Numbered from the stretch's first letter, positions 43,948 through 52,606 are shown. The stretch is DNA of 64,000 bases from Rhodococcus rhodnii (GCA_000720375.1 JOAA01000005.1:319983-383982), one strand, 5' to 3'. The notes: a model not told the origin generated them from the letters alone. Translations and numbers: made by a program.

Positions 43948-45819
43948 GTGTGGGGCTGGATTCGCAAGACGTTGTACGTCTTGGTGTTCCTGTCGATAGC
44001 CGCACCACTGATCGCGTTCCGCTACAGCTACACGTTATGGGAGGTACCGGATCCAGCGCAGATCGCCGCTGGCCAGAACCAGACCATCACGCTGTACTAC
44101 TCGGACGGCAAGACCGAGCTCGCTCGCATCTCGCCCAAGAGTGGGGACCGTTCATCGATCCGGTTTCAAGACATTCCCTTACACGTGCAACACGCCGTAC
44201 TCGCGGCCGAGGACAACACGTTCTGGGAGAACTCGGGTTTCGACATCACCGGGATCGCCCGTGCGGTCTGGAACAACGTGACCGGCGACTCCGGTGGCGG
44301 GTCGACGATCACGCAGCAGTACATCAAGAAGGCCACCGGCAACGAGCAGCTCTCGTTCGGCCGCAAGTGGAAAGAGCTGGTCCTCGCCAAGAAGATGGCG
44401 GATACGTACTCCAAGAAGGACCTGCTCACCGCCTATCTCAACACTGTCTACTTCGGACGCGGCGCGAACGGGATCCAGGCGGCGGCGCAGGCGTACTTCG
44501 GCAAGAACGTCCAGCAGCTGGACGTGTCCGAGGCCGCGCTGCTCGCCGGGGTGATCCAGCGGCCGACGTATTGGGATCCCGACGTGGACAGGGACAACGC
44601 CGAGCGCCGGTGGAACTTCGTGCTCGGGCAGATGAGTAGCCAGGGCTGGCTGGCCGACCGTGAGTCGCTGAAGTTCCCCACCACCCTGCCAAGGGACTCC
44701 TCGCCGAGTTCGGCGCGGCTGCAGATCGAGAACCAGGTGCTGGCCGAACTGGAGGAGCTGGCGGACCTGCGCAGGGACACGCTCCAGCAACGGGGATACC
44801 GCGTGATCACGACCATCGACCAGGCCACACAGACCAGCCTCGAACAGTCGATGTCGGCTGTCATGACAGGTCAGCCGGACTACCTGCGTGCGGCGGCGGT
44901 GTCCCTCGACCCGAAGTCCGGTGGTGTGCTTGCGTATCACGGCGGCGGCAACGGGATCGGCTTGGACTACGCGCAATCGCCGCAGGACGCCGGCACGACG
45001 TTCGGGACGTTCGTCGCGGTTGCCGCACTGCGCCAGGGTTTCCGGACCGATCACTCGCTGGACGGCAGCTCACCGCGGATGATCGACGGCATTCCGTTCC
45101 AGAACCCGGCGGGCGTCCGGTGTTCACCGTGCAGCCTGCGGGCTTCGTTGGGAATGCAGGCGAACACCGCGTCGGCCCAGTTGACCTCGCAGGTCGGCAT
45201 CGGCGCGGTCGCCGAGGCGGCCCACCAGCTCGGGATTCCCCGTGAGCTGCGCGGAAAGCCGATGTTCGGCAAGGATCCGGACACCCGGATCGCCGTCGGC
45301 GGCGGGAGCACCAGCGTTCGCCCGATCGACATGGCTCGCGCGTACGCCACTCTCGCCGCCAATGGCATGCGAACGACCCCGCACTTCGTCAGCCGCGTCG
45401 AGGACATCGACGGCAACATCCGCTACAACGCCACACTTCCCATGACTCAGGCCATTCCGTCCAAGATCGCGCAGACGGTCACGTTCGGGCTGACGCGGGA
45501 CCAGGGCGCCTTCACCCGGCCGGGGACCCGCTCGTTCGGCGACGACGGCGCGAACGCCAAAGCCTGGATGGTCGGCTACACCTTCGACATCGTGACCGCG
45601 GTGTGGATGGGTGCCGACAAGATCATCGCCATCAAGAACAAAGAGGGCAGGGACATCACCGCACAGGGCGAACCCACCACGATCTGGCGTGCGGTGATGG
45701 ACGGCTACCGCAGTACGCACACTCTCCCCAAGCCCACGTTCGATCCGAAGGAACTCGACTACCCCAGGAAACCCTCGCCCGACCCAGCCGCCCGGCCGAC
45801 CCCACGAACCACCAGGTAG
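43948..45819 (+). CDS. Class A PBP-like glycosyltransferase with degenerate transpeptidase domain
   Basis: 623 residues from GTG at 43948. One N-terminal membrane helix (about 8-26); GT51 domain (about 50-240) with catalytic Glu in AAEDNTFWE (E88) and GGGSTITQQYIKK. The second half aligns along the transpeptidase fold (VSLDPKSGGVLAY to AWMVGYTFDIVTAVWMG), but the SxxK motif reads T350-T-F-G353, SxN reads Q404-A-N406, and KTG reads S529-F-G531. It should still polymerise glycan strands but cannot acylate. A CSPC motif at 392-395 is also unusual. The PBP lipoprotein at 60644 has all three motifs intact. Confidence 0.9.
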   Translation: MWGWIRKTLYVLVFLSIAAPLIAFRYSYTLWEVPDPAQIAAGQNQTITLYYSDGKTELARISPKSGDRSSIRFQDIPLHVQHAVLAAEDNTFWENSGFDITGIARAVWNNVTGDSGGGSTITQQYIKKATGNEQLSFGRKWKELVLAKKMADTYSKKDLLTAYLNTVYFGRGANGIQAAAQAYFGKNVQQLDVSEAALLAGVIQRPTYWDPDVDRDNAERRWNFVLGQMSSQGWLADRESLKFPTTLPRDSSPSSARLQIENQVLAELEELADLRRDTLQQRGYRVITTIDQATQTSLEQSMSAVMTGQPDYLRAAAVSLDPKSGGVLAYHGGGNGIGLDYAQSPQDAGTTFGTFVAVAALRQGFRTDHSLDGSSPRMIDGIPFQNPAGVRCSPCSLRASLGMQANTASAQLTSQVGIGAVAEAAHQLGIPRELRGKPMFGKDPDTRIAVGGGSTSVRPIDMARAYATLAANGMRTTPHFVSRVEDIDGNIRYNATLPMTQAIPSKIAQTVTFGLTRDQGAFTRPGTRSFGDDGANAKAWMVGYTFDIVTAVWMGADKIIAIKNKEGRDITAQGEPTTIWRAVMDGYRSTHTLPKPTFDPKELDYPRKPSPDPAARPTPRTTR

Positions 45820-45824
45820 ACCGT

Positions 45825-45866
45825 CGTGAGTGTTTTGGCCGGTTCTAACCGGCCAAAACACTCACG
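45825..45866. repeat. Dispersed palindrome family 1, copy D
   Basis: Perfect 20-base arms (CGTGAGTGTTTTGGCCGGTT and complement) with loop CT, between convergent stops at 45819 and 45874. Confidence 0.92.
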
Positions 45867-45873
45867 AGGGGTA

Positions 45874-46158
45874 TCAGCGGCCGAGGGTGCTGTTGGTGAT
45901 CAACTGCTGCAACGGGTTGCCGGTCGGGGCGTTCGTGCAGTTGCCCGTGTCGACCTTGGGCATATCGGTGAGACCGCTGACGAACACACCGCTGCCGCAC
46001 ATCTGCATCGGCAGCACACTGACGTTGCTCACCAGCGGCGCGTCACCGTCGAAACCGCTGAGCACGTCCTCGTCCTGATCCGCGAACGCGGTGGCGGCCG
46101 GGCCGAACATGGCCGCCATTACCGCACCCAGCACAATAAAACGCCTCTTCACAGGCAT
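45874..46158 (-). CDS. Small secreted chaplin-like protein
   Basis: 94 residues from ATG at 46158 (MPVKRRFIVLGAVMAAMFGP). Signal peptide cleaved after TAFA (about 26). The 68-residue mature peptide has a hydrophobic strand-rich segment SNVSVLPMQMCGSGVFVSG and a second Cys in DTGNCTNAP, with 19 residues between the two Cys. The pattern V-x-C-G-x-x-V-x-V-x-G...C resembles chaplins (about 17 between Cys), the amyloid hydrophobins of Streptomyces, but it is not a clear match. Encoded 260 bases after the 12-residue repeat protein, on the same strand. Confidence 0.68.
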   Translation of the reverse strand: MPVKRRFIVLGAVMAAMFGPAATAFADQDEDVLSGFDGDAPLVSNVSVLPMQMCGSGVFVSGLTDMPKVDTGNCTNAPTGNPLQQLITNSTLGR

Positions 46159-46327
46159 GCGAAACCTTTCACAACGACAACAGAGAGCCGGATCGGGGAA
46201 CGCACGATCCGCGACGCGGGAAAAACAGTACCGACGCGGCCGGGAAAGCCAAAACTTCCGCGCCATGTTCACTCGTCTGAGAAAAGTGCGCACACGCTTC
46301 GTGACAACTGTTCTGGGGAAATGCAAA

Positions 46328-46358
46328 CCCGATCCGGCGAGCGTGTCGCCGGATCGGG
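46328..46358 (-). terminator. Hairpin 2 after the repeat-protein gene
   Basis: CCCGATCCGGCGA (46328-46340), loop GCGTG, TCGCCGGATCGGG (46346-46358): a perfect 13-pair stem. Confidence 0.8.
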
Positions 46359-46366
46359 TAGTGCGA

Positions 46367-46390
46367 GCGGAACCGGTACCCCGGTTCCGC
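46367..46390 (-). terminator. Hairpin 1 after the repeat-protein gene
   Basis: GCGGAACCGG (46367-46376), loop TACC, CCGGTTCCGC (46381-46390). With the hairpin at 46328 it makes a tandem terminator, so the chaplin-like gene probably has its own promoter. Confidence 0.75.
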
Positions 46391-46418
46391 CCACCCCCGC
46401 GCCCTCTGGTACGCGTTA

Positions 46419-47336
46419 TCAGCCCTTGTTCGTCACCACGACTGTGTTGCCGTCACCGCTGTTGGCGACCGTTGTGGTGTTGTGATAACTGCCATTACCT
46501 GCGACAACAGTCGTGCTGTTGCTGACGCCGTTGTTGCTGACCGAGGTGTCATTGTTGTTGGCGGAGTTATTGCTCACGACGGTCGTCGACCCGACTGCGT
46601 GATTGTTGCTGATTGAGGTGTCGTTGCCGTTGCTCGCGACGTTGCTCACCACTGAGGTAGTGTGATCCGACTCGTGGTTGCTCACGGCCGTGTCGTTGTG
46701 ATCGGCCGCGGTGTTGCTCACGACAACGGCGTTGTGGTCCGAGTCGTCATTCTGAACCGCGGTGTCGTTGTGGTCCCCGTGGTTGTTCGTCACGGCCACG
46801 CCGTTGTGGTCCGAGTCATCGTTGGACACCGCGGTGTTGTTGCCGTTGGCCGCGGTGTTGGTGACGGACACGGCGTTGTCGTCGGAATGATCGTTGGATA
46901 CGGCGGAGTCGTTGGCGTTGGCGTGCGTGTTGCTGACCGTCACCCCGTTGTGGTCGGCGTGGTTGTTGGACACGGCCGAGTTGTTGTGGTTGGCATGCAC
47001 ATTGCTGACGCTGGTGGAGTTGGCATTGGAATGATCATTGCTGACCGCGGTGTCATTGTGATCCGCGTGGTGGTTGCCCACCGACGTGCCATTGCCGTTG
47101 GAATGTTCGTTCTCCACCGATGTGTTGTTGTGGTCGGCATTGGCGTTGACGACCTTGATCCAGTTGGCGCTGGCGAGCAGGTTGGAGATCGTGGTGTGGT
47201 TGGCATTGCCGTTGTGGTTGCCGACCGCGACATGGTTGTGCCCGGGCTTTTCGGCAGCGTACGCCGTTCCCATCAACCCAGGCAGTGCCAACGCACCAAT
47301 CAGAACAGCCAGCGCCGCCCATCGATTGAAGATCAC
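46419..47336 (-). CDS. Secreted protein of 22 tandem 12-residue Asn/Val repeats
   Basis: 305 residues; GTG at 47336 with AAGGAG seven bases before it. Signal peptide MIFNRWAALAVLIGALALPG..., cleaved after TAYA (27). Residues 35-298 are 22 uninterrupted 12-residue units such as DTAVSNDHSNAN and GVAVTNNHGDHN. Position 4 is Val or Ile in all 22, position 6 Asn in 21, position 12 Asn in 18. Units alternate: even ones begin Asp/Asn-Thr/Ser, odd ones Gly/Ala/Ser/Thr-x, giving a 24-residue super-repeat. There is no Cys. The pattern predicts a beta-solenoid with Asn ladders, as in curli-type amyloid or repeat ice-binding proteins. His/Asp-rich turns could bind metal. No family recognised. Confidence 0.9.
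   Translation of the reverse strand: MIFNRWAALAVLIGALALPGLMGTAYAAEKPGHNHVAVGNHNGNANHTTISNLLASANWIKVVNANADHNNTSVENEHSNGNGTSVGNHHADHNDTAVSNDHSNANSTSVSNVHANHNNSAVSNNHADHNGVTVSNTHANANDSAVSNDHSDDNAVSVTNTAANGNNTAVSNDDSDHNGVAVTNNHGDHNDTAVQNDDSDHNAVVVSNTAADHNDTAVSNHESDHTTSVVSNVASNGNDTSISNNHAVGSTTVVSNNSANNNDTSVSNNGVSNSTTVVAGNGSYHNTTTVANSGDGNTVVVTNKG
46443..47234 (-). repeat. 22 x 36-base tandem coding repeat
   Basis: Encodes the 12-residue units of the secreted repeat protein (residues 35-298). Protein identity is far better kept than DNA identity, which indicates selection on the protein and an old expansion. Confidence 0.9.
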
Positions 47337-47717
47337 CAGAATGCTCCTTGTTCTCGTTTTCCGCTACTGGCGCTCTGCCACCGCCAAGCGCCCCACTCGA
47401 CGGTAGTGCCGAATTGCCAGCACGGTCGGGTGGATTCCAGCGCCAGCCGGTTGATTGCGGAAAACCGCAGTTCACGTCATTTCGACAGCATTCAACCCCG
47501 GCAATTCCCGGCCGCGGGAACGCCAACTTTCACGCGCCCGGACAACACTGTGCGCCCATTCGGCCCAGTGGGTCACATACGCCGAGTCATATGGCGAACG
47601 CGCAATATTGCGTTGGCTACATGAGTTGGTCGTAACTCTCTCCAGGGTGCGAATGAGCCACCAGGTCACATCCGGCTTGACGCCTGCACTCCACGGAGAG
47701 CTCGCCCCTTCAGCAGC
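47337..47717. other. Gene-free region upstream of the repeat-protein gene
   Basis: 381 bases with no convincing coding frame. It must hold the promoter of the repeat-protein gene. A dyad TTCCCG-GCCG-CGGGAA lies at 47505-47520. I cannot name a sigma-factor class. Confidence 0.5.
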
Positions 47718-48047
47718 TCAGGACACTCCCCGTTGCCAGGTCTGCGAATACCGGATCCGTGGCTCGTCGCGGATCTCGTACAGGTCGGGCCGGCGTTCCG
47801 GCGCGACCTGGATAGAGGCGTGACGAATCGGGTCCTCCCAATCGAGTGGCCAGCGGGTGTGGAAACTGGACCACCGGACTCCATGCAGGTTGATCCCTCG
47901 CAGGCCGACATGTGTCAGGTCGGCATTGGTGAAATCAGAGATGACTGCATCAAGGCGCGTGATACCACCGGCCAACTCACGTGGATTACGAAGCGCCTGG
48001 AAGCGAACGTCGTCACGATCGAGCGCGATCAAGCGAACGTCGGCCAC
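47718..48047 (-). pseudogene. Fragment: pentapeptide-like C-terminal module
   Basis: 109 codons from GTG at 48047. The stretch ISDFTNADLTHVGLRGINLH, then GVRWSSFHTRWPLDWEDPIR and YEIRDEP, matches the ending of a large group of actinobacterial regulators and NTPases (DFT.ADL..VDL.GV.WS..TRWP..W). The N-terminal DNA-binding or NTPase part is missing; only a few residues (LIALDRDDVRFQALRNPREL) of the preceding helical repeats remain. It lies in another frame directly behind the truncated sigma-factor gene, so I regard it as a relic joined by deletion. Confidence 0.5.
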
Positions 48048-48339
48048 ATCTCCCCGTCAGCTTCTCCTTGGTGCTGACGACTTTGCGAATGAACGCACGG
48101 GACGCGACCCGGTATGACCAGGCACGGGGGTTGTCCAGCTTGTGCCACCGTTCGTACGCGCTGCTAAGGGTGTCTTGAGCGATGTCCCTGGCGTCGGCCA
48201 GCGACGCGCCCTGCAACATCAGGAATCTGACCAGTTGTTGGACCGTTCCGCGATAGAACAGTTCAAACTCGCCAGATCGGGCTGAGTCCGGGATCGCCTC
48301 GTCGGCGGATTGGCCACGGGCAAACTCAGCGTCCGACAT
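48013..48339 (-). pseudogene. Truncated ECF-type sigma factor (region 2 only)
   Basis: 108 codons from ATG at 48339. Residues about 24-95 are sigma region 2: FELFYRGTVQQLVRFLMLQG, ARDIAQDTLSSAYERW and NPRAWSYRVASRAFIR. Region 4, which binds the -35 element, is absent; the frame ends soon after KEKLTG. Complete members have about 170-190 residues. A deletion joining this gene to a pentapeptide-like tail would explain both fragments. Could still act as an anti-factor-like decoy, but that is speculation. Confidence 0.6.
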
Positions 48340-48565
48340 AGCGCTCCCTTGGGCTGATGCCGATCAGCAACCGCGTTCTGCTGCCGTCGCGACGGAGGTC
48401 GTCCAGTTCTATCAGCATGCCGGGCGGGAGCTTGCGTGCCAGTGCGGCGAGCGTGTCGTGTTGTCGTATTCGTGCACGTAGCCGCAGGGTCAAGGCGCAC
48501 AGTGCGGCCAATTGGGTGGCCGCCGTGAGCACGATCGAGGTCAGGATCACATGAGTAAGAGGCAC
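48326..48565 (-). CDS. Small membrane protein upstream of the sigma factor
   Basis: 79 residues from GTG at 48565 (MPLTHVILTSIVLTAATQLA), or 74 from GTG at 48550. One membrane helix at the N-terminus, then LPPGMLIELDDLRRDGSRTRLLIG. Short proteins of this layout (helix, then LPPG..I) precede ECF sigma genes in many actinomycetes. Its 3' end overlaps the sigma ATG by 14 bases. Function unknown. With the sigma gene broken, it may be a leftover. Confidence 0.6.
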   Translation of the reverse strand: MPLTHVILTSIVLTAATQLAALCALTLRLRARIRQHDTLAALARKLPPGMLIELDDLRRDGSRTRLLIGISPRERYVGR

Positions 48566-48585
48566 CTGGCCCCATGATCGTGAAG

Positions 48586-51500
48586 TCAGGTCCCGAGAAG
48601 TTGGTCGATCGCGCGATAGATCCGCTTCTCGGACACCGCGTACGCGGTCTTGATCGACTGGGCGAAGTAGCTGAGCCGCAGTTCCTCGATCATCCATCGG
48701 ATCCGGCGCGCCTCAGGCGAGTCCGGCAGCTCCCGATAGGCCTGCCAGACGTCCTGCACGATCTGCGCCCACTCAAGATCGCGGTCCGGCCGCTCGGGCA
48801 GCTTGTCCAAGCGCAGTTCGATGCCGCGGAGGTACCGGGTCAGGCTCGGCAGCTGGTCGTAGCCGGTCGCGGTCACGAAACCCCGATACACCAAGCGAGC
48901 CAGCTGTTGCCGAATGTCCTGCAAGGACGGCTCCAGTCGCGCTCCGCCCATTCCAGACAGTCGTGTTTGGACCGAGTTGTACGCCGCCAGTGCGCTGCCG
49001 ACCTGCGTGACGACCTCGAACACGGTGGGGTTGAGTTGCGTACGAACCTTGTCCTGCAAGGCTTTGAACGCCGCCGCGTCCCATGCGACACCCCCGGCGT
49101 CGCTGACGAGCTTGTCGACGGCACACGCTATGCAGTCGTCGAAGAAGTCCTGCATGTCGCGGTGCGGGTTGGCCGACAAGGCCAGCTTGGCGGTGTTGGA
49201 CATCCGGCCGAGCACGTACTTCAACGGCGAAGGCGTGTTCAGCAACAGCAGTCGCCGCGTGCCTTTCCACATCGAGTCACGCTGTTCGGCCGCAGTTTCG
49301 AACATGCGGACGTCGACCGACGTGCCCGCGTCGACCAAAGCTGGGTACGCGGTCACCACAAAACCGTGCTGCTCCTGCCGGAGCATCTTCGGCAATGTGT
49401 CGATCTCCCAGGCGCGCAAGCCTTTTCGTTCGATCTCCCCGGCCGCGGACGACAGGGTCTCACGCATCTTGGGCTGCAGGCGGCGTTTCAGGTCGCCGAG
49501 GTCCTTGCCTTCGGCGAGCAGCTTGCGGCGTTCGTCCTCGACGCGGTAGGTCACCCGCAGGTGATCAGGGATCTTGGTCAGGTCCCAGTCCTCACGGGCC
49601 ACCGCCATCCCGGACAACGCCTTGATCTCGCGTTCGACCGCGTCGAGCAGGCTGTCGTCCTTGAGTTCCGGGATCCGGTGCAGGATCGCCTTCGCCCAGT
49701 CAGGAGCCGGTACGAAGTTGCGGCGCACCTGCTTGGGCAACGACTTCAGCAGCGAGGTGATGATCTCCTCGCGCAGCCCCGGCACCTGCCACGCGAAGCC
49801 GTCCGCGGTGACCTGGTTGAGCACGGGCAACGGGATGTGCGCGGTCACGCCGTCGTCCTTGCGCCCCGGTTCGAACTGGTACGACAGCCGCATGGTCAGG
49901 CCGCCGCGGTTCCAGTTGTCCGGGAACGCCTCCGGGGTCACGGTCCGCGCGTTCGCGTTGAGCAGCATCTCGGTCGGAAACGTCAGCAGATCCGGCTGCT
50001 CGGCGCGGGTCTTCTTCCACCAGGTGTCGAAATGCCGCGCGGACACCACTTCGGCGCCGATTCGCTTGTCGTAGAAGTCAAAGAGCGTCTCGTCGTCAAC
50101 GAGCAGGTCACGCCGGCGAGCCCGGTTCTCCAGCTCCTCGACCTCGGTCAGCAGCTTGCGGTTGGCGTGGAAGAACTTGTGCCGCGTCTCCCAGTCGCCT
50201 TCGACCAGCGCACTGCGGATGAACATCTCCCGGGAAAGCTCGGGATCGATGCGGCCGTAGTTGACTTTGCGGTTCGTCACGATCGGGATGCCGTACAGCG
50301 TCACACGTTCGGTCGCCATCACGGCGCCTTGCTTGCGTTCCCAATGGGGTTCGCTGTACGTCCGCTTCACCAGATGCTTGGCCAGCGGCTCGACCCAGTC
50401 GGGTTCGATCCGGGCCGCGATCCGGCCCCACAGCCGGGAGGTCTCGACCAGTTCCGCGGCCATCACCCACTGCGGCGGCTTCTTGAACAACGCCGAACCG
50501 GGGAACACCGCGAACCGGGCGCCGCGCGCGCCGATGTAGTCCTGTTTCTGCTGGTCACGCAGCCCGATGTGGGACAGCAGGCCGGCAAGCACCGACTGGT
50601 GCACGCGGACCGCGTCGACTTCACCCCCGACAGGCTTCGCCTTGACGTCCATCACTTGCCGCAGCTGCGAGTAGATGTCCTGCCATTCCCGTACTCGCAG
50701 GTAGTTCAGGAACTCGGCCTTGCAGAGTTTGCGGAACCGGTTGCCGGAGAGCTCCCTCTGCTTCTCCCGCAAGTACTCCCACAGATTCAGGTACGACAGG
50801 AAGTCCGAAGTCTTGTCGGTGAACCTGGCGTGTGCCTGTTGCGCTTGCTCCTGTTTATCGGCGGGTCGCTCACGTGGGTCCTGAATGGACAATGCGGCCG
50901 CGATCACCATGACCTCGTGCACGCAGCCGTTCCCATCGGCCGCGAGGACCATCCTGGCCAGCCGAGGGTCGACCGGGAGCTGCGCGAGCTTGCGGCCCAG
51001 CGGTGTCAGATCGGCCTTGTCGAGGGCGCCCAGCTCCTGCAACAGGTTCACGCCGTCGGTGATGTTGCGCTTGTCCGGCGGGTCGATGAACGGGAACTCC
51101 GCCATGTCGCCCAGCCCGGCCGCCGTCATCTGCAGGATGACCGAGGCGAGGTTGGTGCGCAGGATCTCCGGGTCGGTGAACTCCGGCCGCGCGTCGAAGT
51201 CGTCTTCGGCGTAGAGCCGGACGCAGATGCCTTCGGAGACGCGGCCGCAGCGGCCTTTACGCTGGTTGGCCGACGCCTGGGAGATCGCTTCGATGGGCAG
51301 CCGCTGCACCTTCAACCGGTTGCTGTACCGGGAGATCCGCGCGGTGCCCGGGTCGATCACGTACTTGATGCCCGGGACGGTCAAGGAGGTTTCGGCCACG
51401 TTGGTGGCCAGCACGATCCGTCTGCCGCGATGCGACTGGAAAACCCGATGCTGCTCGGCGAAGGAGAGCCGGGCGTAGAGCGGAAGAATTTCGGTGTTCT

Positions 51501-52473
51501 TCAGCTCTTGTTTGGTGGCCGCGTGTTTTGATACCGCCTCGGCGGTGTCCCGGATCTCCCGTTCGCCGCTGAGGAACACCAGGATGTCGCCGGGACCTTC
51601 GGCGGCGAGCTCGTCGACCGCGTCGAGGATCGCCTGCGTCTGGTCGCGGTCCTCGTCGGCGTTCGGGTCGTCCGGGTCGATGATCGGCCGGTACCGCACC
51701 TCAACCGGGTAAGTCCGGCCGGAGACCTCGACGATCGGCGCGTCGCCGAAGTGCCGGGAGAACCGCTCCGGGTCGATCGTGGCCGAGGTGATGATCACCT
51801 TGAGATCGGGCCGCTTGGGCAGAAGCTGTTTGATGTACCCGAGGATGAAGTCGATGTTGAGGCTGCGCTCGTGCGCCTCGTCGATGATCAGCGTGTCGTA
51901 CTGGGACAGCAGCCGGTCGGACTGGATCTCGGCGAGCAGGATGCCGTCGGTCATCAGCTTGACGAGTGTGCCGTCGCTCACTTGATCGTTGAACCGGACT
52001 TTGTAGCCGATTGCCTCGCCCAGCGGGACATCGAGCTCTTCGGCGATGCGCTCGGCGACCGTGCGCGCGGCGAGGCGGCGCGGCTGCGTGTGGCCGATCG
52101 TGCCGCGTACGCCACGGCCGAGCTCAAGGCAGATCTTCGGCAGCTGGGTGGTCTTGCCCGATCCGGTCTCCCCCGCCACGATCACCACCTGGTGATCACG
52201 CACGGCCGCAAGGATCTCGTCCCGCCGCTGGCTGACCGGCAGTTCGGCCGGATAGGTGATTTCGGGCAGGCCGGCGCGCCGCGCGTCGACCTTGAGTTCG
52301 GCCGCGGCGATCTCGGCGGCGATCTGCTCGATGACGGCCTGGCGGGCGGCTGGCTTGCGGATTTTGCGGACGCCTTCGAGGCGACGGCCCAGCCTGCGCT
52401 CGTCGCGGAGGGTCAGCGCGGGCAGCCGCTGCGCCAAATCGGCGAGCGTCGTTTCCTTTAGTGGGGTTCCCAT
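48586..52473 (-). CDS. hrpA: ATP-dependent RNA helicase HrpA
   Basis: 1295 residues from ATG at 52473 (MGTPLKETTLADLAQRLPAL). DEAH helicase: Walker A GETGSGKTTQ (about 104-113), DEAH in IIDEAHERSLNIDF, SAT, then RecA2 with TNVAETSLTVPGI and QRKGRCGR. Followed by HA2, the OB-fold and the long HrpA-specific DUF3418 C-terminal region of about 600 residues. The family unwinds RNA and, in E. coli, resolves stalled ribosomes. Full length for the family. Confidence 0.95.
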   Translation of the reverse strand: MGTPLKETTLADLAQRLPALTLRDERRLGRRLEGVRKIRKPAARQAVIEQIAAEIAAAELKVDARRAGLPEITYPAELPVSQRRDEILAAVRDHQVVIVAGETGSGKTTQLPKICLELGRGVRGTIGHTQPRRLAARTVAERIAEELDVPLGEAIGYKVRFNDQVSDGTLVKLMTDGILLAEIQSDRLLSQYDTLIIDEAHERSLNIDFILGYIKQLLPKRPDLKVIITSATIDPERFSRHFGDAPIVEVSGRTYPVEVRYRPIIDPDDPNADEDRDQTQAILDAVDELAAEGPGDILVFLSGEREIRDTAEAVSKHAATKQELKNTEILPLYARLSFAEQHRVFQSHRGRRIVLATNVAETSLTVPGIKYVIDPGTARISRYSNRLKVQRLPIEAISQASANQRKGRCGRVSEGICVRLYAEDDFDARPEFTDPEILRTNLASVILQMTAAGLGDMAEFPFIDPPDKRNITDGVNLLQELGALDKADLTPLGRKLAQLPVDPRLARMVLAADGNGCVHEVMVIAAALSIQDPRERPADKQEQAQQAHARFTDKTSDFLSYLNLWEYLREKQRELSGNRFRKLCKAEFLNYLRVREWQDIYSQLRQVMDVKAKPVGGEVDAVRVHQSVLAGLLSHIGLRDQQKQDYIGARGARFAVFPGSALFKKPPQWVMAAELVETSRLWGRIAARIEPDWVEPLAKHLVKRTYSEPHWERKQGAVMATERVTLYGIPIVTNRKVNYGRIDPELSREMFIRSALVEGDWETRHKFFHANRKLLTEVEELENRARRRDLLVDDETLFDFYDKRIGAEVVSARHFDTWWKKTRAEQPDLLTFPTEMLLNANARTVTPEAFPDNWNRGGLTMRLSYQFEPGRKDDGVTAHIPLPVLNQVTADGFAWQVPGLREEIITSLLKSLPKQVRRNFVPAPDWAKAILHRIPELKDDSLLDAVEREIKALSGMAVAREDWDLTKIPDHLRVTYRVEDERRKLLAEGKDLGDLKRRLQPKMRETLSSAAGEIERKGLRAWEIDTLPKMLRQEQHGFVVTAYPALVDAGTSVDVRMFETAAEQRDSMWKGTRRLLLLNTPSPLKYVLGRMSNTAKLALSANPHRDMQDFFDDCIACAVDKLVSDAGGVAWDAAAFKALQDKVRTQLNPTVFEVVTQVGSALAAYNSVQTRLSGMGGARLEPSLQDIRQQLARLVYRGFVTATGYDQLPSLTRYLRGIELRLDKLPERPDRDLEWAQIVQDVWQAYRELPDSPEARRIRWMIEELRLSYFAQSIKTAYAVSEKRIYRAIDQLLGT

Positions 52474-52606
52474 CTCGACTACCAGGATAAGCAACGCCCG
52501 CGATCAGCACCCGCGGATTAAAAGTCGACCGGCCCTACGCGAAACACCGGATGAGATGGCAGTCTGTTCATTCGACGAACATCGTCGGTGACGACAACAA
52601 CAGACA

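Noticed and set aside
35350..45861. Recurrent short frames starting MFWPVxTGQNTHE
   Set aside because: They are translations of the four palindrome copies, not a peptide family.
46443..47234. CRISPR-like regular repeats
   Set aside because: Period 36 without spacers, inside a coding frame; no cas genes.
46662..47624. Val/Gly-rich plus-strand frame opposite the repeat protein
   Set aside because: Antisense of the Asn codon repeats; the minus-strand frame has a ribosome binding site, signal peptide and exact 12-residue period.
47472..47669. 65-codon minus-strand frame upstream of the repeat-protein gene
   Set aside because: No ribosome binding site, no motif, codon use unlike genes here.
48574..51531. 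A 985-codon plus-strand open frame opposite hrpA
   Set aside because: No domain, and hrpA is complete on the other strand with helicase motifs.
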